Shown: piece after piece, positions 1-10,500 of the stretch
Layout of the letters: every line of letters starts with the position of its first letter
How positions within the stretch are numbered: position 1 is the first letter of the stretch
Source: a virus
Reading direction: 5' to 3' (one strand)
Length of the DNA: 32,003 nucleotides
IMG/VR virus record: IMGVR_UViG_3300002144_000740
Location: 1 to 32,003 of that record
Notes under the pieces: generated by a model
What the model was told of the DNA's origin: nothing
Seen by the model: the letters and a program-made list of their open reading frames with translations, nothing else
Databases searched by the model: none
Made by a program: the position numbers and the translations under genes

Positions 1-1
1 C

Positions 2-676
2 AATCCAGCAATCAATGCTACCAGTCTGAACAGGGGAATCGATTCATCGGCAAACGTGCCGATAACTCCTGGAAAATCTGCACCTCCTTCCACGTTTATA
101 TCGCAACCAACACCTTCCAAGCCACTGGGTAACTTGAGTCAAGACGAACTTCGTGCATATTTTGCACAAACCGGTTTCAGTGAAAGTTCAAATAATTACA
201 CTGCTGAAAATACATTAGGGTATCAAGGAAAATACCAATTCGGCAGCGCCGCACTAGTTGATTTGGGGTATGTCAAGCCTGGGACGTCGCAAACACCGGA
301 AGCATTGAACAATCCCAACAACTGGACTGGTAAAAACGGCATTTCCAGCGCTGCGGCATTCCAAGCCAGTCCCTCGGTGCAAGAAGATGCAATGTACAAT
401 TATACCAAACAGAATTACGCAACTTTGCAACGACAGGGATTAATTACTGGCACCACAGATAATTCAACTATTGCAGGGTTGTTATCAGCTAGTCACTTGG
501 CAGGACCCGGTAATGTTAAAAACTGGGTAAATTCGGGCACTGACTTTTCCGATGGTTACGGCACTACATTAACATCTTATTATAATCAAGGAAAATATAG
601 TCAAACCCAAGTGCCAGTAATTCAAGCAAGCAATGAAAGCAAAACATTGGTAACGGTTACAACCACAGCCGGCTAA
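2..676 (+). CDS. Tail-associated cell-wall hydrolase, C-terminal part of a gp5-like baseplate hub protein (5' end outside window)
   Basis: The frame is open back to the first codons of the window, so this is the 3' part of a longer gene. A GTG at 56 would give 206 aa but has no well-placed ribosome site. The visible protein has a Ser/Pro/Thr-rich linker followed by a muralytic-type domain. Numbered from the GTG codon, SESSNNY at about 42-48 resembles the catalytic Glu-Ser-Ser segment of lytic transglycosylase-like domains. GYQGKYQFGSAALVDLGY at about 55-72 and the later ASHLAGPGNVKNW segment are typical of phage tail lysozymes. By analogy with T4 gp5 it would sit at the spike or hub and cut peptidoglycan during injection. 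The gp25 and gp6 homologues directly downstream support a baseplate role. The hub half is not visible, so a separate virion hydrolase remains possible. Confidence 0.65.
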   Translation, partial: NPAINATSLNRGIDSSANVPITPGKSAPPSTFISQPTPSKPLGNLSQDELRAYFAQTGFSESSNNYTAENTLGYQGKYQFGSAALVDLGYVKPGTSQTPEALNNPNNWTGKNGISSAAAFQASPSVQEDAMYNYTKQNYATLQRQGLITGTTDNSTIAGLLSASHLAGPGNVKNWVNSGTDFSDGYGTTLTSYYNQGKYSQTQVPVIQASNESKTLVTVTTTAG

Positions 677-679
677 TAA

Positions 680-687
680 GGTAAATA
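680..687 (+). promoter_or_regulatory. Late-promoter-like octamer GGTAAATA (weak)
   Basis: GGTAAATA lies 5 nt before the ATG at 693 and overlaps the probable AAGG ribosome site (678-681). It resembles the octamer at later junctions, but it is too close to this start to drive this gene. It may be chance. Confidence 0.15.
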
Positions 688-692
688 TTACT

Positions 693-1070
693 ATGGCAAT
701 ATACAAAGGATTCAGCACATTTCAAAGAAGTAAACACTTCCGTGTCACTGACTTTAACTTGGTTAAACAAGATCTTATGAATTATTTTAATATTCGTAAG
801 GGCGAAAAACTAATGAATCCAGAATTTGGTACTATCATATGGGACAAACTATTTGATCCATTGACCGAAGACACCAAGGCAATCATAATGCAAGATATCA
901 AGCGTATTATCAGCTATGATCCTCGGTTGGCTGCAAAAGATGTTGCAGTGACTGAGTATGACAGAGGGTTACAGATAGAGATCACACTGGTGTATATAGA
1001 GTCCAATCAAGTTGATACTTTGAGATTACAGTTCGATCAACAAGCCCGCACTGCATACCAGTTCGTATAA
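693..1070 (+). CDS. 25: gp25-like baseplate wedge protein
   Basis: This 125-aa protein matches the GPW/gp25 family in length and layout. It has an N-terminal segment with a Phe-Arg-Val-Thr-Asp-type core. NPEFGT (42-47), then IWDKLFDP (about 49-56), is the usual G-T-x-I/L-W-x-x-L-F-x-P signature. A C-terminal strand region ends in LRLQFDQQ. In T4, gp25 is a wedge component that nucleates the sheath. The family's usual Glu-Pro-Arg triplet appears here as Asp-Pro-Arg (76-78), a conservative change. The start is set by ATG at 693 with AAGG at 678-681 upstream. It sits between the hub lysozyme and gp6, as expected for a baseplate operon. Confidence 0.9.
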   Translation: MAIYKGFSTFQRSKHFRVTDFNLVKQDLMNYFNIRKGEKLMNPEFGTIIWDKLFDPLTEDTKAIIMQDIKRIISYDPRLAAKDVAVTEYDRGLQIEITLVYIESNQVDTLRLQFDQQARTAYQFV

Positions 1071-1090
1071 TATACCCACTTTCTAGTGGC

Positions 1091-1098
1091 GATAAATA
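1091..1098 (+). promoter_or_regulatory. T4-late-type promoter octamer GATAAATA before the gp6-like gene
   Basis: GATAAATA differs at one position from the T4 late consensus TATAAATA. It lies 17 nt upstream of the ATG at 1116, in the 45-nt gap after the gp25-like gene. The ATAAATA heptamer recurs at several other junctions in this window. Confidence 0.5.
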
Positions 1099-1115
1099 TT
1101 TAAAACGGAACGAAT

Positions 1116-4100
1116 ATGGCCACCACTAGCAGACAAAACAGCTTATTAGTCAATCAAGATTGGACTAAAATTTACGAAAGTTTCAGATCGGCTGACTTTC
1201 AAGCATATGATTTTCAAACGTTGCGCAAAGCAATGTTGGACTATCTGAGACTATACTACCCGGAAGATTTTAACGATTTTACTGAAAGCAGTGAATACAT
1301 TGCGTTAATTGATCTAATCGCCTATATGGGACAAAGTCTTGCATTCCGCACAGATTTAAATGCTAGAGAAAACTTCATTGACACTGCTGAACGTAGGGAC
1401 AGCATCTTAAAATTAGCAAAGTTAGTAAGTTATATCCCCAAACGCAATCAGGCTGCCGCTGGCTATTTAAAGTTTGACTCTATTCAGACTACGGAACCAT
1501 TGACTGACAGCAACGGGTTAGATTTAACTAATCTCGTGGTTAAATGGAACGACAGCACAAACGTCAATTGGTACGAACAGTTTATTACTATTTTAAACGG
1601 ATCGTTTCCGACTTATCAAACAATTGGCGATCCTTCCAACAGTCAGGCAATCGGCGGCATACAAACTGATGAATATGCCATTAATACTCCCAGCGGAGTA
1701 TTACCAGTTTACCCATTTAGTTCTGCCGTGGAAGGGTCTGCATTGAGCTTTGAAGCAGTGAGCGCAACTTCTAAAGATAAAGAATTTATTTACGAAGCAA
1801 GTCCAGCAGCCGGCAACGCTTTTAATATTCTTTATCGTAACGACAATTTAGGCAATGCCAGCAACAACACTGGATTTTTCTTTTACTTTAAGCAAGGTAC
1901 ATTGCAGAGTTTAAATTTTTCTTTTAACGAAAGCATCCCTAATAATATCGCCAGCATTAATGTCAACAACATCAACAATACTGATGTGTGGTTATACCGG
2001 CTGACTAATCAAGGTACAGTGTCTCAAGAGTGGTCGCCTACACCCAGTGTAAACGGATTTAATGTAATTTACAACAACAACACTGCAAAACAATCTTACC
2101 AAGTGTCTACCAGAGCAAATGATCAAATTGATTTAATCTTTGGTGACGGTACATTTAGTGTAATACCGCAGGGTAGATTCAGATCTTTTGTAAGATCCAG
2201 TTCAGGAACAACTTATAAAATTACGCCAGATGATATGCAGAATATCACCATCACTGTTCCTTATGTGGGCAGAACTGGTCGAGTTGAAACATTGACGATA
2301 GTTTCTAGTTTAAAATACACAGTTGCCAATGCTGTTGCTAGAGAATCCAATGCAGAAATTAAAACAAAAGCTCCTCAACTGTATTATACACAAAACCGTA
2401 TGGTGACAGGCGAGGACTATAACGTTTTTCCTTACAGCAACTACAACACTATCAGCAAAGTTAAAGCCGTTAACAGAACAAGCAGCGGCACAAGTAGATA
2501 CTTAAATGTGGTGGACAACACCGGGCGTTACAGCAGTACTAATATTTTTGCCGAAGATGGGGTAGTATTTGAAGAAGATGCATCGTCTAGTTTTGATTTT
2601 AGCTGGACAACCAGCGCTGACATAAACAGAGTTATACAAAATCAAGTATTGACTTCAATCAGAGATCAGGATACTTTACATTTTTATTACAAATATTTCA
2701 ATAGATTTAATTTATCAGCCACATATTGGTTTCGTAGCACAACAGGGTCAAGTAGCAGTACTGGCTATTTTGTGGATGCTTCGGATAATAAACTACAAAT
2801 TGGTCCCGGTGTATCGGGAAACACATCCTATCTGACAGAAAATAGCATTGTTGTTTTCAGCCCAGGTGCCGGAAATTATTTCAATCCAGAAAATGTCATT
2901 AAACCAATACCTGTGTCGGGGATAATTCCACAAGGCGGCAACGCAATATTATACGTAACTTTGGTGCAAGTAGTGGGATCAGGCGGTCAAGGCAATTTGA
3001 GCTCTGGCGCTGGCCCAATCACACTAAGCCAAAACGTCCCACTAACTGCACAGGCAATCACCGTGATTCCTGCATTTAGTAACAGTTTCGGCACTGCGTT
3101 TACTTCGACTATTGTTGGATTGATTTCCAGTTATACTGAGTTTGGTATTAGATTCAATCAGCTTACAAGGGAATGGACAGTTATTTCTGCACAAGACTTA
3201 GACATCAATGGAGAGTTCAGTCAAGTAAACGAAGGCGCCAATTCCAGTCTTAATAACGACAGCAGCTGGATGTTAAATTTTACAGTCAGCGGAACAATTT
3301 ACACAGTTGCGACCAGGGGGTTAAGTTATGTATTCCAGAGCGTGCAAGAAACAAAGTTTTATTTCGACAACAGTGTCAAAGTTTACGATCCTACTACGGG
3401 GGTAACTATAAATGACAGCGTTAACATTTTAAAAGTCAATGGCGATCCTGACACGGGTTCGCCGTATACAAACAATCTGGCTTGGTTCGTTTACGACCAA
3501 ATCGCAGAATCTGACGGATTCGTGGATCAGAGTAAAGTATTGATAACCTATAGCGACTATGACGATGATGGCGTTCCTGACAATCCTGACATCTTTGACG
3601 ATATTGTACAACCCGAGGTCGACCCGTTGGAAAAGTTTATTTTCCTACAAAAAACTTATGGGTATGACAGTTTTGTCACTTACGAAGTGTACAACAATGC
3701 ATTGGTAGACACAGACTATGCGATTAGATCTGAAATACTTGCCAACATCAATAATTACGTTGACGGCCAGGTATTTTATGCAACAACAGAAGAAGCATTT
3801 TATGTATTATCTGTTGTTGGTGCCACAAGAACAATCACACTGAGCGAGGATTACCTGGCCAGAGTAGGAAGACAAGGATTGTACTTCCAGTACAGACATA
3901 ATGCTCCTTCTATTAGACGATTGGATCCTAGTCCAAACAACCTAATAGATATGTATATCTTGACCAAAGAATACGAAACATCTTATCGTACTTGGGCATT
4001 GGACACCACCGGAAGAGTCACAGAGCCGCAGCTGCCATCCAGTGAAACACTACGATTGGCATTTAATGATTTAGAAAACTATAAATCTGTCAGCGATGCT

Positions 4101-4520
4101 ATCATATATAACAACGCAGAATTTAAACCTTTATTTGGCAACAAAGCCAGTGTGGAGTTACAGGCTACTTTTAAAATTATCAAGAATTCAAATGTTAACT
4201 TGAGCGACACTGAGATTAGAAGTCAGGCATTGGCGAGTATTAACAATTATTTTGCTACAGAGAATTGGGACTTCGGTGAAACATTCTATTTTACGGAATT
4301 GGCAACTTATATCCAACAGGGTCTCGCTCCGGCCATTAGCAGTATAGTTATTGTGCCCAATAGTCAGAGTCAGACTTACGGAAGTTTACAACAAATAAGC
4401 AGTAGTCCTAATCAGATTTTAATTAGTGTGGCCACAGCCGAAAATATTGAAATTATCACTGCAATCACCGCCGCACAGTTGAACCTGGAAAATCTAGCGG
4501 TAAATACTATTATTAATTAA
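1116..4520 (+). CDS. 6: gp6-like baseplate wedge subunit (baseplate J-like)
   Basis: The N-terminus has the characteristic gp6 core: DFQTLRKAMLDYLRLYYPED at about 32-51, then SSEYIALIDLIAYMGQSLAFRTDLNARENF, TAERRDSILKLAKL and a YIPKR segment. The middle contains SGTSRYLNVVDNTGRYSS (about 456-473), typical of gp6. The last about 120 residues contain the baseplate J-like region with an SINNYF motif. T4 gp6 (660 aa) forms the inner ring of the wedge, so this 1134-aa version is much longer, with extra beta-rich sequence in the middle. An acidic D-Y-D-D-D-G-V-P-D-N-P-D loop at 814-825 looks like a calcium-binding loop. A GATAAATA octamer precedes the gene, with ACGGAA just upstream of the ATG. The giant gene starts 14 nt after the stop. 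Confidence 0.92.
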   Translation: MATTSRQNSLLVNQDWTKIYESFRSADFQAYDFQTLRKAMLDYLRLYYPEDFNDFTESSEYIALIDLIAYMGQSLAFRTDLNARENFIDTAERRDSILKLAKLVSYIPKRNQAAAGYLKFDSIQTTEPLTDSNGLDLTNLVVKWNDSTNVNWYEQFITILNGSFPTYQTIGDPSNSQAIGGIQTDEYAINTPSGVLPVYPFSSAVEGSALSFEAVSATSKDKEFIYEASPAAGNAFNILYRNDNLGNASNNTGFFFYFKQGTLQSLNFSFNESIPNNIASINVNNINNTDVWLYRLTNQGTVSQEWSPTPSVNGFNVIYNNNTAKQSYQVSTRANDQIDLIFGDGTFSVIPQGRFRSFVRSSSGTTYKITPDDMQNITITVPYVGRTGRVETLTIVSSLKYTVANAVARESNAEIKTKAPQLYYTQNRMVTGEDYNVFPYSNYNTISKVKAVNRTSSGTSRYLNVVDNTGRYSSTNIFAEDGVVFEEDASSSFDFSWTTSADINRVIQNQVLTSIRDQDTLHFYYKYFNRFNLSATYWFRSTTGSSSSTGYFVDASDNKLQIGPGVSGNTSYLTENSIVVFSPGAGNYFNPENVIKPIPVSGIIPQGGNAILYVTLVQVVGSGGQGNLSSGAGPITLSQNVPLTAQAITVIPAFSNSFGTAFTSTIVGLISSYTEFGIRFNQLTREWTVISAQDLDINGEFSQVNEGANSSLNNDSSWMLNFTVSGTIYTVATRGLSYVFQSVQETKFYFDNSVKVYDPTTGVTINDSVNILKVNGDPDTGSPYTNNLAWFVYDQIAESDGFVDQSKVLITYSDYDDDGVPDNPDIFDDIVQPEVDPLEKFIFLQKTYGYDSFVTYEVYNNALVDTDYAIRSEILANINNYVDGQVFYATTEEAFYVLSVVGATRTITLSEDYLARVGRQGLYFQYRHNAPSIRRLDPSPNNLIDMYILTKEYETSYRTWALDTTGRVTEPQLPSSETLRLAFNDLENYKSVSDAIIYNNAEFKPLFGNKASVELQATFKIIKNSNVNLSDTEIRSQALASINNYFATENWDFGETFYFTELATYIQQGLAPAISSIVIVPNSQSQTYGSLQQISSSPNQILISVATAENIEIITAITAAQLNLENLAVNTIIN
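4499..4506 (+). promoter_or_regulatory. Late-promoter-like octamer GGTAAATA before the giant gene
   Basis: GGTAAATA lies inside the 3' end of the gp6-like gene, 28 nt before the ATG at 4535. It is a two-mismatch variant of TATAAATA, weaker than the other copies. Confidence 0.25.
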
Positions 4521-4534
4521 CAGATTGACAAGCA

Positions 4535-7500
4535 ATGGCCATTACAAAGACTTTAGATTTTTTACCAGCAGTATTCCAGAGCGAAACTAACTCTAAATTT
4601 TTAGGAGCAACATTAGATCAGTTAATGACTGAACCTAACGTGGCAACCATCAACGGATATGTTGGAAGAAAGTTTACTCCTGGGTGGGAAGGTATCACTA
4701 GTTATATTAGAGAACCTAATAAAGAACGTGCTGATTACCAGTTAGAACCCACAATAGTTGTTAAAAACAGCACCACATCTGAAGTTGATTTTTACGGCAC
4801 TTATCCAGATTTGTTGGCACAAATAAATTATTTTGGCGGTAACACAACTAACCAGGACAAGTTATTCCATAACGAATATTACAACTATAATCCTCGATTA
4901 AATCTGGATGAGTTGGTCAACTTTGGCAAGTACTTTTGGATTCCAAATGGTCCGGACTCTGTTGATATTTTTTCAGGAACAGCGTCTACATCCAAAACAT
5001 TTTATGTATACCCCGACGACGCCGCTGCGGTTTACACAGTCAGCGGATATACTAACGTAGGAAATCCTGACATTGTTTTAGTGCGTGGCGGGACATACGA
5101 ATTTGTTGTAAATCAAACAGGAAAATCTTTTTACATACAAACTGAACCCGGTCTTAATGTAAGCGCTGACAAACGACTAGTAATAGGAGTTGCGAATAAT
5201 GGCGATGATGTCGGCACAGTTACCTTTACTGTTCCGTTGTCAACTGCACAAGATACATTCATTACTATGCCGGTTGTTCAAAATGTAGATTTTGTAACCG
5301 ACTTAAAGTTCAGCGGAATTGACGGCATTGCACTGAGTGTTATTGCAGAAGCTGGCGGGCTTGACGGGGTCGACGCCAGCACTTTGATATCCGGCAAGAG
5401 CCTGATTTTCAGCACAGACTCTACCTCGTTGGCAGACTGGACATCGAGTAATCAACCAAGCGGCGTAGCCACTATAGACCGTTGGAAAGTTTGGGACATT
5501 ACACTAACTCCCAGCGGGGGTGACTACATTGTCACATTGACTGCAAACGCCACAGTTCCTACTGATAATAAAGTTATTATTCTAAGCGGTGTCGCTAACA
5601 GCGACACACAATGGTACAAAAACGCCACAGGCTATTTTACTGAGATAGCCCCTATCACTGCACCATTAGATACATTGTATTATCAAGACAGTGTGGCCGA
5701 CACAGAAAATGGCATTATTCGTCTGATTGACAGTACCACTAATGTTATTAACATCACATCAGACATCTTAGGCAAACAAAATTACATCAGTCCAAACGGT
5801 GTTATTTTTACCAACGGATTAAAAGTTAAGTTTGATGCCACTGTTATACCTACATCGTATCGCAATGTTGAATATTATGTAGAAGGAGTAGGTACCGAAA
5901 TTCAATTGGTTAAAGCATCTGATCTAACAGTCAGTGCATTTATATCCAGAGCAAATTTTGATCCTACTGGAGATTTTGCAGCAACCACAACGTCAGTGGG
6001 GTTAAATGACACTAGAAATATTTTAACTATTACCGCAAACGCAGACCCAGCATCGACATCTATAGATGTGGGAACGTTTCCGAATTCGATTAACCCAAAT
6101 TATATTTCTGCACAAGATTTAACTTTTAAATATCCCTACAGAGGTGGTCTGAGTATTGAAGGCGACGGAACATCTAATCTGTTACGAGAAGGTGCATTGG
6201 GCGTAAGTTTAACTGGCGTTCCGTTCTACAGTCCTTCCAACGGTCAATATGTAGTAGGCACAAGCGGTGTGTTGTGGCACTATAACACCTCTGAAGTTTT
6301 AGTAAACGGACAGGACGCTTACGGTGGCTTCCCAGACGACAATGAAATCTATCATTATCACGACAGTAATTTTATAACCTCAGATGCATGGGCTAATGTG
6401 CCTGGATTCACTACAGGTTATGTCGCTAGCGACGGACACAGTAAATTGATCGGATTTGCCGCAGACGGCTACCCAATTTATGGTCCTTACGGGTATACCA
6501 ATGCAGTGGATTCATCTAGTGGCACTGCGTTAGTAACTTCTAGCTATACAGTTACATCGGGTGCGTCAGGCAGACCCGAAGCCAGAGAAATAGTAATTTC
6601 TGCCAATACAATAAACGGTGCGAACCTAACAGTTTCTTCCACTTTCGGGTTAAATCCTGGGATGCGATTGACATTCAGCAGCAACTCGACCATAGATGCG
6701 TCTGGAGCTTACTGGATTGTTGCCAGCGGTGGCAGTTCTGTAATTGGCAGTTCAACTGACTACGCTGGCGGCTCAAATCAAATACAATTGAACGCTGATA
6801 TTGAAATTTATGCGAATACATCTATTAGATTTGAATACCTAGCAGGAGCCTTCATCGAAGACTACTCTTATCAAGAAGGTCTAGGCAGTTTGGATCGTTA
6901 TAATGGAAGATATGGGGTAACACCTGAATATCCAACCGGAACTTATGCATACTTCGCACCGCAAGATGTTTCGGGAAATGCTCTTTACCCATACTTTGTT
7001 GGAACCTCCTTCTACGGCAGTTTAGATCCAGCTGAAAATACCAGTCTGTCAGATCCAGATTATATTGTGGTGAATCGGGCCAGTCGAGATCAAAATCCAT
7101 GGACTCGTCGCAACAGATGGTTCCACGAAGAAGTATTAGCAGCAACTGGAATTTATAACAACACAACTGTGGCATACGATACATATCAACGTGCAGCAAG
7201 GCCTATTATTGATTTTAATGCAGATTTAGAATTGTATGATTTTGGTACAACTGCATTGGCCCCAGTTGATATTTTTGATACCCAGCAAACTCGTCCATTT
7301 ATTGGTGTAGAAGGTGTAACTGGTATATTCCTGGACGGAATCAACATTATTAGCGGGATGCGAATCATATTTGCATCCGCAGAAGATCCTGATGTAGCAA
7401 AAAACATCTACCGTGTTTCATTTGTGGATACGGACGGCATTGCATCTACTCCTAATGTTATACACTTGACCTTAGAAGAAACTGCCGGTGTCAATGACAC

Positions 7501-10500
7501 TCTTTCTGTTTTAAACGGCCAAACTAATGTGGGTAAAAGTTTTTGGTATACAGGTGTCGAGTGGAATGAAGGCCAAACTAAAACATCATTGAATCAATCT
7601 CCGTTGTTCAACGTTTACGACAATGACGGCGTATCTTTAAGTGACAAAACCGTATATCCAGTTTCCAATAATTTAACAGCATTCAACGGAACAAAAATAT
7701 TCAGCTATACTCTTGGCACAGGCGCAAATGACACAGTCTTGGGATTCCCATTAACGTATCAATCAATTGGAACACAGGGCGATATTGAATTCACTAATAA
7801 CTACGACTTTGACACATTTAGCTACAAATCTGGAACAGTAGACGTTACACAAAAAGTTGACTCAGGATTCTTACGCAAAAATAATGCAGACGGAACTTAC
7901 ACAGATTTGAACGTGTGGGAAACGGTATCAGAAGAGACCAAGCAATATCAAGTAATCGGTTACGATTACGACGGACTAAACAACGATTTTAGAATTGATA
8001 TTATACCTGCGGCAAATACCTCTACTAGAAATCTTCAGGTGTTTGTTAACTATAGAAAAATTAAAGACACTGATTATCAGATAATATCGTTACCCCAAAA
8101 TTATAGAAGTATTTCCATTAGACCAAATTTGATCAAAGCTGACGACAGAATTGATATTCTTGTTTACAGTGACCAAGTTTCTAAATTGGGAAGTTATCAG
8201 GTCCCGGATAACCTAAACTTAAATGCAGAGAACACTGTGGTTAGCGCAGTTACGCTGGGCGAGTTTAGAAATCACTTGGGGATGATGACACGTACATCTA
8301 CTAGGTTTGCCGGAGTATATCCAGGTACCAGTAACATCAGAGACATTGCAATCACCAGTGCAAAAGGTGCAATTCTACAACAAAGCAGCCCTATAACATA
8401 CGCAAGCATGTTCTTAGGCAGCGACACTTACAATTTTGTGTCTGCCATTTATAATGCCCAACAAGAATACACAAGATTTAAAAATAAATTTTTAACAATT
8501 GCTGCCCAGTCGAATCAAATCAACACAGCGAACCCACGTACAGCGACTGATTTAATTCTTAAACAAATCAACCAAGTTAAGAATAAAACTTTCCCGTGGT
8601 ACTATAGTGACATGGTGCCGTACGGCGACAACAAAAATACCATTAACTATACTATTTTTGATCCTGCTCAGAAACAATATGAAATAACAACAACATTTAT
8701 CAACAGTCGCCCATCAAATACTGCGGTGCTTGTTTATTTGAATAACAGTCAGTTAACAGTTGGGTCGGATTACACTTTCTTAGCTAGTGGCCCTGCTATT
8801 GTATTGACTAATTCCCTCACAGTAAATGTAAACGATATTTTAACTATCGTCGAATATTCAAATACAGATGGTAGTTACATTCCAGAAACACCTTCCAAGT
8901 TGGGTCTTTATCCCAAATATAAACCTGCACTGGTGACAGACAGCACGTACTCTACAACTACAACATTTGTAGTTGGGCACGACGGCAGCAAGACTCCGAT
9001 ATTTGATGATTTCCGCGACGATCTGTTGTTAGAGTTAGAGTTAAGAATTTACAATAATATTAAAGTTTCTTATGACGAAGACTACCTGAGCATATTTGAC
9101 AGCAAGCCCGGTAAATTCAGGGACACCGGTTACACATCGGCCGAATACAACAAAGTTCTTTCAGAAAGTTTCTTAAAGTGGATCGGATTCAACAAAGTAA
9201 ATTATGTGTCTAACACAGTGTTTTCTTCAGCTGACCCGTTCACGTGGAATTACGGACTTGCGTTTGACAGCGGCAATGAAGCACTTCAAGGAAGTTGGAG
9301 AGCTTGTTATGAATATTTCTACGATACACAAACCCCGCACTTAACTCCGTGGGAAATGCTAGGTTTTATAGAAGAACCGTTGTGGTGGCAAGATCGTTAC
9401 GGTCCGGCGCCTTACACCAGCGGTAACAGCATTTTATGGAACGACTTAGAAGCTGGAGTTATTGCCAGCGGAGACAGACAAGGTACCGATTTACGTTTTG
9501 CACGCACAGGGTTGTCTGCTGTTATTCCCGTCGACGAGTACGGAGTATTAAGACCACCAGTCGGTACTTTGACAAACAAATATAATTCTACAGATTTCGA
9601 ACGAAACTGGAGTGTTGGGCAATGGGGACCTGCAGAAACTGCGTGGAGAAATAACAGCGAATGGCCATTTGCCCAGCAAATTGTTATGGCTATTACACAT
9701 CCAGGAAAATATTTCGGATTAGGAATTAATACAAATGCCTACTCACGTAATACCGCAGTTAATCAATATTTGGTTACAGATACCAACTACAGGCTCAAAC
9801 AGTCTGACGTAATGATCAATGGTAGAACTAATACTGCTGGTTCTATACAACGTGCCGCTGGGTATATAAACTGGATCAATGATCTACAAGTATCAAACGG
9901 CGTGCTATCATCAGATGAGCTGTATCGTTATCTGACAGAGTATACAGTGCAACTGTCTTATCGCATGGCAGGATTCAGCGATAAAACGTTCTTAAAAGTA
10001 TTAGCAGAACAAGCCAGTCCTAACAGTATCAATGAATCGGTTATAATTCCCGATCAAGATTTTGATTTGATTTTAGGCAAGTCTGCACCGATACGTAATA
10101 TTAGTTACAGTGCAGTTATTATTAAAAAGACAGATGCCGGATATGAAATAAGTGGTTACGATAGTTTTAACCCGTCGTTTATTATTGTTGCACCCAACAT
10201 TGACAGCACAAAATCCGACAACATAACTGTGATAAATGATTCAGTAGACTACTACACCACATTTAACAGATTTACACTATCTGTTCCTTATGGTACAGTG
10301 TTTACCACTTTGCAACAAGTGGCAAATTTACTTTCTGGCTACGAACAGTATTTGACGTTGCAAGGATTTACATTTAACTATTTTGATGAACAGTTGGGTA
10401 AAATTAAAAACTGGAGATTAAGCACAGAAGAATTTTTATTCTGGAAACAACAAAATTGGGCAGTAAACAGCAGTATTGTTTTAAGTCCTTTCAGTAACCG

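Noticed and set aside
56-58. GTG as the true start of the first gene
   Set aside because: The frame stays open to the left edge and there is no well-spaced ribosome site; the gene is better read as entering from outside.
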